Below, piece after piece: positions 1 through 8,347 of a stretch of 23,043 nucleotides of DNA. The translations under genes were made by a program, and so were the position numbers. Numbering within the stretch: position 1 is the first letter of the stretch; the number at the start of each line of letters is the position of its first letter. The DNA lies in NCBI GenBank assembly GCA_000482145.1, contig AUXH01000295.1:1-23043 (forward strand), given 5' to 3'. Source of the stretch: Strigomonas culicis. Taxonomy: Eukaryota; Euglenozoa; Kinetoplastea; Trypanosomatida; Trypanosomatidae. The notes below the pieces were generated by a model, which saw nothing but the letters and a program-made list of their open reading frames with translations, did no database searches and had not been told where the DNA came from.

Positions 1-141
1 CAAGCCCGAACCCACTGTACGAGTGCGCTTCTCCTCTTTGGCATGCGTCCGTAGTGAGACTGTTCCTCGCTGACTGCTCATAGCTCACTGGTGAACCCAA
101 TAAACTGAGCATGACGTGTTTCTTCGTCCGGCGTCATGCCG

Positions 142-798
142 TCACCGTGAATCAGTCTCGTGCTTACTCGAGCGTTCCAACGCCACTCGTCTGTCCGTTA
201 TGAACGTTTTGATAACAGAACAAGGACATCCATGTACGTGGCGAAGAACGTACACAGGATACCCATTGTTCCCCTTTCCCGTATTCCTGGAAAACCATCT
301 GTAACATGACAGGTGCACCTGCTTTGCGTGATGTTCTCCTCTCAACCACACACTTTTCCCCTGCGGTTCATCCGCTCATCTCACACCTTCCATCTGGGGT
401 CCAACAGTTTCCCAAAATGAGATACGATGCTGACCGAACTCGTCATTCACGTAAAAGACGGACATGGAGGCTGTGAGCGCGGCAAAGGAATAAAGATTCC
501 AATCCCAGCCATAGAGGTACTACGTATTCCTCTGTGAGGCCTACGTGGCTTTCGATTTGAGAATACCGAGCTGGCCTCTTCACTGTGGACTCAAAAATGT
601 GGCTTCATTTAAAAAGTGTAACGCATCCTTCTCTCCACAAAACTGCACAGAATGCTTTTTTTTTTCAATTGGTTGTCGAATACTCGCCTGCAGCACGTAT
701 GGCTCAGAGCCCCACATGTGCATCAGAGGGTTTGTAATTCCGCATATCAACTCCACATACACGGAGGTCTTTCTCGAGATACTTTGATGCGCTAGTTC
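142..798 (-). pseudogene. Possible frame-broken coding remnant
   Basis: No intact gene is visible here, but base composition is balanced and free of the homopolymers and dinucleotide runs that fill the other spacers. On the minus strand open stretches overlap in a chain: 580-798, then 446-604 in another frame, then 379-519 in the third, and after a single TGA (376-378) the same frame runs on to about 142. The conceptual peptides have ordinary protein-like composition, for example GWDWNLYSFAAL near 505-475. I recognise no family. Random open stretches of 45-75 codons are common at this GC content, so this is a weak call made mainly on composition and on similar broken frames next door at 1384-1633. 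Confidence 0.25.
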
Positions 799-881
799 TT
801 ATTCGCCATTTTCATAGATATATTGCAGCGAACAAGAGTCTTACTGAAATTCAACCCTAGTAAGGCTGTTTTTTCTTTTTT

Positions 882-1244
882 TTACGTTCTCATGCGAACA
901 AGACGAATGTGTGAATAAGAGGGTCCTGGAATTAACATAGTTTGTATGGATTGTCGAGTAGGGCACAGTATGAACAAATCACGAAAGAAATGCTTCATGT
1001 TCAATTCGCGGAGAAATGGACCAAATCCACCGTTCATAGAAGTTGTCAGAGCGCTTGTAAGCACAGGTGAAAGCGCCACATCATCGAGTACGCAAAAGAT
1101 TGTTTCGAAAAACTGTGCAGACACTTCCTTTTTCCGCTTGAGTGAAAGATACGCCTGTGTGTGTTCATCCAGGTTACATGCGCGGCACATGTGCTCGCAC
1201 AAAAACTGCGCCACTGCAGTATTTCGCTCCTTCCGTTTTGACAT
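882..1244 (-). CDS. Hypothetical protein, N-terminus uncertain
   Basis: A 120-aa product from the first in-frame ATG (1242-1244). No family is recognised. It is Cys- and Arg-containing (the segment FLCEHMCRACN lies near residues 14-24), with no membrane segment or targeting signal. The reading frame stays open upstream to 1352 without an ATG, and that extension looks coding, so the true start may be missed. An ATG at 1354-1356 lies one base out of frame, separated from this ORF by a run of 9 C and 13 A (coding strand, 1330-1351). A one-base change in that run would join them and give a product of about 157 aa. It is either a small conserved gene with a sequence error in the homopolymer or part of a decaying locus. 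Confidence 0.45.
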   Translation of the reverse strand: MSKRKERNTAVAQFLCEHMCRACNLDEHTQAYLSLKRKKEVSAQFFETIFCVLDDVALSPVLTSALTTSMNGGFGPFLRELNMKHFFRDLFILCPTRQSIQTMLIPGPSYSHIRLVRMRT

Positions 1245-1383
1245 TATGTCGTTCAAGAGACTGTCGTACTTCTGCTGGCGTATGACGCGTCTTGTCGAAA
1301 CCACACGCCAGTAATCATAACTGAAAACCTTTTTTTTTTTTTGGGGGGGGGTTCATCTCCGTAATACAGGCTGTTAGTGCTCT

Positions 1384-1633
1384 TCACTCCTCGCACACTT
1401 CAGCAACACCGTCACACACAGAGAACCCCCCTTTCGCCCCTCTCTTGACCAAGACACTGTTAAATACGAAAACAACGTCATCAGGTACATTTAGTGCCAG
1501 CGTTTCGAACACGCTCTGTACCTGAGAGACAGGCTCATCACGATGCAACACAGTAGGTGAGAGGCAACACGCAGCTACACTGTCGATACCATGATTCTTT
1601 TAACGTGATACCCAATTCGTGCATACAAATCAT
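1384..1633 (-). pseudogene. Frameshifted small ORF or gene fragment
   Basis: Between the two neighbouring ORFs one frame on the minus strand is open from 1599 to the TGA at 1384-1386. It encodes a protein-like peptide with segments such as QSVFETLALNVPDD and VVFVFNSVLVKRG. It has no ATG of its own. An ATG at 1631-1633 lies in another frame, and a one-base change in the AAAA run (coding strand, 1602-1605) would connect it, giving about 82 codons. Alternatively the third frame, open across the poly-A at about 1634-1650, could connect. No family is recognised. The gap to the upstream stop at 1649 is only 15 bases, too short for a normal trans-splice and polyadenylation spacer, which favours a broken longer gene. 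Confidence 0.35.
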
Positions 1634-1648
1634 CTCTTTTTTTTTTTT

Positions 1649-2089
1649 TTAACTGTCGCGTAAGGTGCTTGAATTCATGACATCGACAGATGCATTTCCA
1701 ACACAGGGAGGAGGATTCGAAACAGCAGCGGCCCACGCATTCATAATATTCACCGAATTTATACCTTTGAGTGCTTCTTCTTTGTTGACATCTGTCGTAC
1801 CCCCCATGAGGTTCCATACCGCATCCTTGAGCTCTTCGAGTTTATTATTGTCATTGTTCGCGCAATCCTTCATATCCTCACAAGCGATATACTTATCGTG
1901 TGCCAAAAAACGTTGTATGCCTGACAAACACATTTTCTCGTCATAAGTACGGTACTTATCAGCAAGACGTGTACCGTTTTGCAGACCTTGGTTTTCTTTT
2001 TTGGATGTGTTCTGTTGTTTTTTAGTATCGGTGGCGTTTTCGCGCTTCCTTTCTGCGATACGCTTACGGCTGTTCAATGGAGCAGGCAT
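1649..2089 (-). CDS. Hypothetical protein, basic N-terminus
   Basis: A 146-aa product from the first in-frame ATG (2087-2089). Residues 1-45 are rich in Lys, Arg, Asn and Gln and look disordered; the rest is more ordered, with an acidic stretch and a small hydrophobic segment near NIMNAWAAAV. No signal peptide, membrane segment or known domain is visible. The TAA stop is formed by the first bases of a long A run on the coding strand, and coding-like sequence in other frames follows directly. This ORF may therefore be the intact 5' part of a longer broken gene. Function unknown. Confidence 0.5.
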   Translation of the reverse strand: MPAPLNSRKRIAERKRENATDTKKQQNTSKKENQGLQNGTRLADKYRTYDEKMCLSGIQRFLAHDKYIACEDMKDCANNDNNKLEELKDAVWNLMGGTTDVNKEEALKGINSVNIMNAWAAAVSNPPPCVGNASVDVMNSSTLRDS

Positions 2090-2476
2090 GTTGGGGATAC
2101 TAGAGATGGACGAGGACAATCAATAATAATAGCAAGAGCGAAAGACTAATAACAGCAAGAGATGAAAAAAAAAAGTCTGTTTGTCAGAATACAGGCAGAG
2201 GAGAGAATGATACATTGACCAAGAAGCGCGAAAATACAACTCATTTCAATCGATACTTTTGTTGCGTGATCTGTCATTTGCTCATTCAACACGCTCGTTA
2301 GAATCATACTCCCAGTAATCCAGTGAGTAACAATAAAAAATACTTAAAGAATTGTGACATTTATTATTACTATTTGTAGTAGTATTTGTACTTGTAGTAA
2401 TAGTATTATTATGTTATTATTAGGCATCGATTCTTTTTTCCTTATTGATTTAGCGTTTTTAAGAAACTAGCGTCCA
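2090..2476. other. Spacer with TA/TTA-rich simple sequence
   Basis: No gene. It holds the 3' UTR of the RRM-YTH gene and the 5' region of the 146-aa ORF. Positions 2360-2422 are a degenerate trinucleotide-like stretch built from TAT/TTA/TAG units. A purine run at 2158-2174 on the plus strand is the only candidate pyrimidine tract for trans-splicing of the gene starting at 2089. Confidence 0.6.
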
Positions 2477-3877
2477 TTAATGAGTGGGCGACTGAACTTG
2501 AAAACGCTTACTTGCAGGCGTTGGGATCGCAATCGATGACGAGGTAGGGCCCCCCAGAGGCGGGGGCGGCGCACTTGTCATGCCGCCTCTGGGACGGCCC
2601 TTAAAATTGGAGCCCATGTGATTAACTTTTGTCGGCTGTCCGGTCGGCGGCATTGGCGGTGGAGGTGGGGACAGCAGGCTGCCTCGGGTACCGCCGGCAG
2701 CTCCGGCAGAAGAAGAGGAAGCGAGGCCGAGGGAAGAAACGGGGGGCGGCGGCGGGGACCGATCGGCACCGTATCTGGGCAGCGGCTCCGGTGGATAATC
2801 TAGGGATGGAGACTCCATAAGGACGTCAACAATGCGTCCACCCACATTATTCTTCAGCAGTGTGCCATCGCGACAGTTCAACTCGGTCAATATGGGGGGA
2901 CGGTCTTCCGAGAGATACACGCCTCGTCTCAGCCAATCGACGGAGCACAAGCCGTCACGCATGGTTCCTTCGCGTTTGGGCACCAGCCTCGCACATCCGT
3001 AAACGGTACCGGATTCCTGAAGGAGAAAAATGAGAATCACATTCCCGCGGTTCTCCAACGAGTAGTAAAACTCGACCTCGTTGATCGGAGTCGTGCGGAT
3101 CGTCTGCTCTTGCAGGTCCCGTTCGTTCGCATAAACAGTGTAAAAGTACGTTTCACCACTCGTAGCGTTGCTATCTCTGCCACCTTTTGAACCACTTGTA
3201 CCGATCGGCAGAGCCGCGGGAGCAGGTGGAACAGCTCCCATTTTGGTAAGACGGGTGATCGAACTCCGCGGCTGTGGTAAATTGGTCAGTAGAACGCTGC
3301 TCTCGCGTGACCCGTTGGTCACATTATGGGCGCGCCGCGGGAGTGGGGTTGTCGTGTTCGGGGTGTGATACAGAAAGTGCTTCGTTTGAGGCGGCAAGCA
3401 ATCACTGATCTCCACGTATACGAAGTGTTTGTTCTGGATCTGAATGGCGGATGGTAAAACCGCCAGCTTTTCCGTCTTGCTCATCACAGCGTATCCTCGT
3501 CCATCGCATGGAGTATCCTTACCGCGGAACACATCGGCCTCCTTCACGCTGCCAAAGGGTTCCAAACAGCGGTACAGCAATTCCGCCGTAGCCGTAAATG
3601 GTAGATTGGTGACGTAGACGCACACGTACTGCTTTAACGGCACGAAAAGTGTCCCCGTGTGCTGATCTCTGGCGTACGCGGCGTAGTGTCCCATGGGCCT
3701 CAGCTTGGTGAACGAAATGCCGTTATCGTCACCTTCCCCAAGCGTTACGAGCGAAGGCGGTACACACGACAAATCGTACAAGACGCTCCCGTGGGGAAAT
3801 GTCTTGTAGAGGGCTATTCGACAATCCTCGAGCAAATTCACTTTAACGCCATTGACGAAAACAAAGGGTTCCTTCAT
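2477..3877 (-). CDS. RNA-binding protein with RRM and YTH-like domains
   Basis: A 466-aa product from the first in-frame ATG (3875-3877); the ORF is open further upstream but has no ATG there. An RRM spans about residues 84-157, with an RNP2-like VCVYVTNLPF (85-94) and an RNP1-like GRGYAVMS (126-133). A YTH-like domain spans about 243-356: the start TYFYTVYANERDL, the core strand VILIFLLQESGTVYGCARL (280-298) and CSVDWLRRG (311-319) match the YTHDC1 pattern as I remember it. The two tryptophans that clamp m6A are not found: the first aligns with Ile260 and the loop carrying the second is shortened. The tail (374-450) is rich in polyproline runs and Gly/Arg, typical of RNA-processing factors. 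Probably an mRNA-binding or processing protein; binding to methylated RNA is doubtful. Confidence 0.85.
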   Translation of the reverse strand: MKEPFVFVNGVKVNLLEDCRIALYKTFPHGSVLYDLSCVPPSLVTLGEGDDNGISFTKLRPMGHYAAYARDQHTGTLFVPLKQYVCVYVTNLPFTATAELLYRCLEPFGSVKEADVFRGKDTPCDGRGYAVMSKTEKLAVLPSAIQIQNKHFVYVEISDCLPPQTKHFLYHTPNTTTPLPRRAHNVTNGSRESSVLLTNLPQPRSSITRLTKMGAVPPAPAALPIGTSGSKGGRDSNATSGETYFYTVYANERDLQEQTIRTTPINEVEFYYSLENRGNVILIFLLQESGTVYGCARLVPKREGTMRDGLCSVDWLRRGVYLSEDRPPILTELNCRDGTLLKNNVGGRIVDVLMESPSLDYPPEPLPRYGADRSPPPPPVSSLGLASSSSAGAAGGTRGSLLSPPPPPMPPTGQPTKVNHMGSNFKGRPRGGMTSAPPPPLGGPTSSSIAIPTPASKRFQVQSPTH

Positions 3878-4293
3878 TGTGCTTGAATCGAATGTGAGCT
3901 TCACGCAGAAACAGAAACACACGCCAGGGAACAGTTAAGTTCAGATCGATAAAAAAAAAAAAGAGAGAAACAGATAGATAGAGAGAAAGAGAGAGAGGGA
4001 TGGAGGGGATATACAAAATAAACAACAGATCTACAGTAAACGAATCGCAGTAGACGGGGACACAAAAATGAAACAAGAATCGTTTACATGCAATGGGTCA
4101 TCATGGAGATACATGGCCGCCAGAGTTTAAAGGTTGGTCTCCAAAACAAAACAAAAAATGGAGACGACACAAGCACGAAGAGTCTTGGGGATGTGCACGT
4201 AATCACAAAAGAGAAAAGGAGGGCGCCGCGTGCTGTGCACTAAACACGTTAGAGTTAGTATTTCCTATATGGTCGAACTACATGCTTCGGCCC
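3878..4293. other. Spacer between DPH6 and the RRM-YTH gene
   Basis: No gene seen. The part nearest 3878 is the 5' region of the RRM-YTH gene and contains its pyrimidine tract. The part at 4020-4293 is 3' UTR of DPH6 with mixed composition and no repeat. Confidence 0.6.
3951..4008 (-). promoter_or_regulatory. Polypyrimidine tract for trans-splicing
   Basis: On the minus strand this is an almost unbroken C/T tract ending in 12 T, about 75 bases upstream of the ATG at 3877. AG dinucleotides between tract and ATG, such as the one in TGAAG near 3896, could serve as spliced-leader acceptors. Confidence 0.6.
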
Positions 4294-6090
4294 TCAAATG
4301 TCGCACACAGCTAATAGTGCCACATGAGCACTAAAAGGGAGCGTCCAGACAGGATGATGTCCAATCCATACGGTCGCTTTTTCAAAAAGACGAAAGTAGA
4401 AAGAAGACGGTGTACCGTTCCTTCCCACGAAGTCAGACGGCGCTTCCGGTGTCGTGACGCAGGTCAAGTGTGTAACAGATGCAGGAGACAGCTTAAAAAA
4501 GCTGAGGTATGCCATGAGATTGGCAAAGGCGAAGCAAAGCTCGGCTTCAAAATCGGATGCAGAAGCTTCATACTGGAGCGGTATCGAGTCGAGTGCTGTC
4601 TCAACGGCTAACGTACCCAGCGCAGGCACTAGGCCATAGGCAGGTCCGACAAAGCACACAGAGCGGGAAGCGGTATGATAAAGAGTACCTTCTGCCACAG
4701 GTCCGAAGACTCCCGCAGCCCAATGACTGCGGCTTTGACAGTGAAGCACCGTGACCTTGGCATCATTATCACACTCTGTTGGTGCACCCCGATGCTGGTT
4801 ACTGTAGTACACGTGCAGCTGCGCGCGGTTGCCGGACAAGCTGTGCGGATCCACTACACTCAACCGCCCAGGGGGCTCAATCCAACGCATGGAGTCTTCG
4901 TAAGCACGGTCGAAAGCCTCGCAATAGGAATTCGTTGGAGCTAAGAAGAGAAAAAAAAATGGTCGTGTCGATCCTGGACACGCGAATGCGTGCCAACGAT
5001 CGAGCATGCCACGCACCGCGGCGTCCGGAGTAGCTGTCTCGTCGAGTGCTTCTGCTTCCTCATGTGCAACAAACTGCTCGAGGCCCAACGATGACCCAAG
5101 ATCAGGTAGCGCACAGGTACGGCATCGCTTCACCCAACACTCTGCGCTACTCGGTGCCGGGGTTGAAAGCGGGGAGGCACCAGGGAGCAAAAGAGGAGAC
5201 ATGACGTCCGAAGGGAAACAGATGGTCTTGCCATCGCGCAGTTGCTTCAGCAATACCGCATCGTCATTCATTTCTTCGTCTCCTTTCGGTCGACGGGCCA
5301 CGGTAAAAATGCCATGACCTGATGGTGCAAAGGGGTTGTCATCCACTACCACGATACGTTTGGAGATGACTGTTAAGTATTCCCGTTTGAACATGGGAAA
5401 ATTAAGCACAGTCGTCTCATACTCACCACCCTCTCCGGCGAGGTGTGAACCATACTGACGCGCCATTGCCTCCAAACGAGGCCGAGCCTCTTCAAGAGTC
5501 TGGCCAATGAGGATTCTCGGATCCAGTCCGATGGAGGCTGTTTTGACGAGAATAGCAGTGAGACGAAGCTCCTTTGCCATATCCAAGATTTCGGCCGGCT
5601 GTCGCATCCACAGGTACGAGAGCGAGAGCAAACCCAGGCGGAAGCAAACTGCCTCCACACGCAGCCGCTGATAGTTCGACAAAATGGCACCTGTCGTCAC
5701 GCCTTGCACATCTGGAAACTCCTCCTTCACCGCCTTGAGGAGTCGATAGAGTACCTCCACCTCATCCAAACTGTCAGGCGACGTGCTGTAAGCCAGTGAG
5801 ACGTCCTTGGACTGACCCTTTTCAATGAAGCCCATCCGAAGGGGGAGGTCGAGACAGTGTGCAATTTCCCCCACCACGTTGGAACCCACCGTTTGAAACA
5901 TATAGGAATCCAATTCCTGTTCCATTTCCATTGAAGATGACGCATCACTGGTAGCAGCAGCAGCATCAGCACCACCGACTGCTGCGGGAGTAAGGTGCAC
6001 AAGCACTACAGGTTCGTGCCCGTATCGGTAGGCAGCAAGAATCGCGAGAAGGCTATCTTTACCTCCCGATATTAACGCGATCGTCTTCAT
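4294..6090 (-). CDS. DPH6: Diphthine--ammonia ligase (DPH6) with RidA-like C-terminus
   Basis: A 598-aa product that amidates diphthine on elongation factor 2, the last step of diphthamide synthesis, in the cytosol. The ATP pyrophosphatase P-loop SGGKDS is at residues 8-13. The family blocks GAILSNYQRLRVE (about 131-143) and GEGGEYETTVLNF (about 215-227) are intact. From about residue 360 the protein carries a diverged extension with LHVYYSNQ and CQSRSHWAAGVFGP (about 455-470), resembling the fused RidA/YjgF-like domains of fungal and plant DPH6; length agrees with that architecture. I start at ATG 6088-6090 because it directly precedes the P-loop strand. The upstream in-frame extension is translated pyrimidine tract. 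Confidence 0.93.
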   Translation of the reverse strand: MKTIALISGGKDSLLAILAAYRYGHEPVVLVHLTPAAVGGADAAAATSDASSSMEMEQELDSYMFQTVGSNVVGEIAHCLDLPLRMGFIEKGQSKDVSLAYSTSPDSLDEVEVLYRLLKAVKEEFPDVQGVTTGAILSNYQRLRVEAVCFRLGLLSLSYLWMRQPAEILDMAKELRLTAILVKTASIGLDPRILIGQTLEEARPRLEAMARQYGSHLAGEGGEYETTVLNFPMFKREYLTVISKRIVVVDDNPFAPSGHGIFTVARRPKGDEEMNDDAVLLKQLRDGKTICFPSDVMSPLLLPGASPLSTPAPSSAECWVKRCRTCALPDLGSSLGLEQFVAHEEAEALDETATPDAAVRGMLDRWHAFACPGSTRPFFFLFLAPTNSYCEAFDRAYEDSMRWIEPPGRLSVVDPHSLSGNRAQLHVYYSNQHRGAPTECDNDAKVTVLHCQSRSHWAAGVFGPVAEGTLYHTASRSVCFVGPAYGLVPALGTLAVETALDSIPLQYEASASDFEAELCFAFANLMAYLSFFKLSPASVTHLTCVTTPEAPSDFVGRNGTPSSFYFRLFEKATVWIGHHPVWTLPFSAHVALLAVCDI

Positions 6091-6140
6091 TTTGTAAACG
6101 AACGAACTGCTCGTTTCGGTTTCCTTTCCGTTCTTCAAAT

Positions 6141-6192
6141 AAAAAGAGTGAGAAAGAGAGAGAAAGAGAAAGAATAGGAAAGCAAAAGAAGG
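6141..6192 (-). promoter_or_regulatory. Polypyrimidine tract for trans-splicing
   Basis: A long C/T-rich tract on the minus strand, 50 bases upstream of the DPH6 ATG. It explains the hydrophobic Phe/Leu/Ser-rich in-frame extension of the ORF, which should not be counted as protein. Confidence 0.6.
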
Positions 6193-6362
6193 CCTGATCC
6201 GATAAACCAAAGGGAACAAAAGGCAATAAAGAACAGTAAAAGGCCGTTAGGTTTTTGAATCATATGCTATACCATTCTACCGCTCGTCGAGAATAAACTG
6301 GGTTCCTCAAGTGAAGTAGCATTATTAAGTAGAGTGATTGAAATTTTAAAAACGACAGGTTT

Positions 6363-7970
6363 TTATTCTTGTTTTCCATGTGATCGCGTTTGATGTTGTC
6401 GTAGGGCCCTCTCCGTGTGAAAGGGGTTCCGTTCCGGACACAAGGGACATGGAAAACGTTCTTCCACAGGAGTTAAGTTTTTCAAATGTTGAGTAAAGAG
6501 ATCCACCGTGTGAAAATCGGTACCGCAGCACGAACAATAGGTGTCGGTTTTAGGTGCTTCCTTGTCCAACGTTTTGACAAAACAAAAAGGATCAGTTAAA
6601 AAGGGTAAGACGTACTCGATGCTGCGATCCGCTGCCGGCACTCCTCCACTGGCCACCATCTTTGTTGGAAACTTTTCCGTGTAGCGCTTCAGCTTCGCTT
6701 CCTCCTTTGAGGTGAGTGGACGCCCGAGCGTAATGGCGTCTAAATGGGGTGGCGGCCCACAAGTCTCTACGACGCATGGGCCTGTCGCAATGAGCTGCTG
6801 AGATGGCGCCGCTTCCGACATCGCGTCCTCCTGTAAGAGTAACAAAGCTGCCAGATGCCGCAGTGGCAGCAGTGGGGAGTAACACTCTTGTACGGTAAGA
6901 TCTGGAGCAGCATGGTCTGATGCATCTGTGCTGTGAGTGTGACGATCGAAATGATAACACAGCAGAGCGTGTAAAGGAGGCATGCAAAAAGATGTGAGAC
7001 CCCAACCGCCACACTCACGCAGCACTAGGGCTGCATCTTCCCTTCGTAGGCAGAGCTCCTTTCGCAACGAGCGCGGCGATGGCACACTGTGGGCCGAGTC
7101 CTCCGCTCGCAGAGGACACTGCTGACTCACATACTGCGCAATACCGCGCCACATTTCCCATGCTCTAGTCGATGGTGGACGCTGAATCCCTTTTGAAGTC
7201 ACAGCTTGCAGATCGTTCAGCACGCGCATTGCGCTCATGGAAGTGCCTTCTCCCACCACCGGGACAAAATAGTAGTGTGTCATGAGCTGAAACGGAAACT
7301 TAGCGTCATTCTGATGGCGTTTATTGTCAAACTCTGGAAACTCAGTGTTTGTAAAGGGTACAGCGGCGATGCATGCAAAACCACTCCGTGCGGCAGCCTG
7401 TAACAGTCCCCACCGGGTGGGCTGCTCATCACATAGGGAAACAACTACTTGTGAGGGTGTCTCGTCGGCTCCACTGGATGGGCGCAGCACCAAGCGAGCC
7501 GAAGCAAAAAAGTGGGACAACAAACAGTGTTGGAGGGAAAGATCTTCTTTCCCTGTGTGTGGGTTATTGAAAAAGATCATGTCAAAGAGATCACACGTAT
7601 CACCACAACCAGCATCGGAAATGGCCTCGTTGCTACCGTCACGGCGCCACAACGTCTCGGCAATGCGCGTGGCATCCACGCCGTCCCTGTACACAATATG
7701 GATGCGTGTTTTCTCGGTAAAGTACTGTAAAATAGGGACGGTTTCAGGATACTTGCGGGTGAGCTCGGATCTCCTATCGAACGTCGTAACGACCAATGTC
7801 ACCTTGGGCTTGTCATGGTCATTTTCATCATGTCGATCACTCGCACTGTTCACAAGTGTTGATTCTGACGGTTGTACATGACAACGTCCAAAACATTTGG
7901 ATCTGCTCAGTTTTTTTATGAGTGCGTAGGAAAAGGTGAGGTTTCCTTCTCCCAGTAACAGGATACGCAT
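6363..7970 (-). CDS. DUF2431 (BMT5-like) methyltransferase-like protein with C2H2 zinc fingers
   Basis: A 535-aa product starting at the ATG at 7968-7970, which opens directly into the domain. The N-terminal domain matches the DUF2431/BMT5-like Rossmann fold: GEGNLTFS (7-14) is the nucleotide-binding loop, and FDMIFFNNPHTG (about 130-141) is the second signature, followed by a block with VVVSLCDEQPTRW. In yeast, Bmt5 makes N3-methyluridine in 25S rRNA. The C-terminus (about 476-532) has two C2H2-type fingers: CSCCGTDFHTVDLFTQHL, and CPLCPERNPFHTERALRQHQ followed by a final His. The central part (about 220-460) is unassigned. A role in rRNA modification is inferred from the domain; the target base is not known for this protein. 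Confidence 0.8.
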   Translation of the reverse strand: MRILLLGEGNLTFSYALIKKLSRSKCFGRCHVQPSESTLVNSASDRHDENDHDKPKVTLVVTTFDRRSELTRKYPETVPILQYFTEKTRIHIVYRDGVDATRIAETLWRRDGSNEAISDAGCGDTCDLFDMIFFNNPHTGKEDLSLQHCLLSHFFASARLVLRPSSGADETPSQVVVSLCDEQPTRWGLLQAAARSGFACIAAVPFTNTEFPEFDNKRHQNDAKFPFQLMTHYYFVPVVGEGTSMSAMRVLNDLQAVTSKGIQRPPSTRAWEMWRGIAQYVSQQCPLRAEDSAHSVPSPRSLRKELCLRREDAALVLRECGGWGLTSFCMPPLHALLCYHFDRHTHSTDASDHAAPDLTVQECYSPLLPLRHLAALLLLQEDAMSEAAPSQQLIATGPCVVETCGPPPHLDAITLGRPLTSKEEAKLKRYTEKFPTKMVASGGVPAADRSIEYVLPFLTDPFCFVKTLDKEAPKTDTYCSCCGTDFHTVDLFTQHLKNLTPVEERFPCPLCPERNPFHTERALRQHQTRSHGKQE

Positions 7971-8347
7971 TTTCCTTTGCTCTTACTCACTCTTTTTTTT
8001 TTCTATGGTCTGTGTTTTCTTTTTAGAAAAAAAAAGAGAGCTTTTTGTATATTCACACAAATATACATATAATGAACAGATATGAGGAAAGTGCATAAAG
8101 AAGAAGAAAATGACACAAAACATAAGACATGAGATTGTTACATGCATACAAATAGTTAGATAGAATGCAGCAATCTGTTCTATTCTGCATGCAAAAACGC
8201 GTAGTTTTTTTTTCCCCTTCCAGTTATGCAAAAGGTCCACTATATGAAACCTACCAACAAGACATGTGCGAGTCACGTTTTATTCCCGTTCTCCTCACTG
8301 CTGCACTCACGCTGGTATATATAGGTATATATGTACATGGGAAATAC
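7971..8347. other. Spacer between the coiled-coil and DUF2431 genes
   Basis: No gene seen. AT-rich sequence; on the minus strand a CTCTC plus T run at 8026-8040 is the likely trans-splicing tract for the gene starting at 7970. Confidence 0.55.

Noticed and set aside
882..1304. GTG or other non-ATG start for the 882 ORF
   Set aside because: Non-ATG starts are not expected for trypanosomatid nuclear genes; a homopolymer indel or the internal ATG explains the frame better.
6091..6219. Signal-peptide-like extension of DPH6
   Set aside because: The Phe/Leu/Ser-rich residues are translated from the splice tract; DPH6 proteins begin just before the SGGKDS loop.
7324..7881. 185-codon plus-strand ORF
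   Set aside because: Antisense to the DUF2431 gene, whose motifs are clear on the minus strand.
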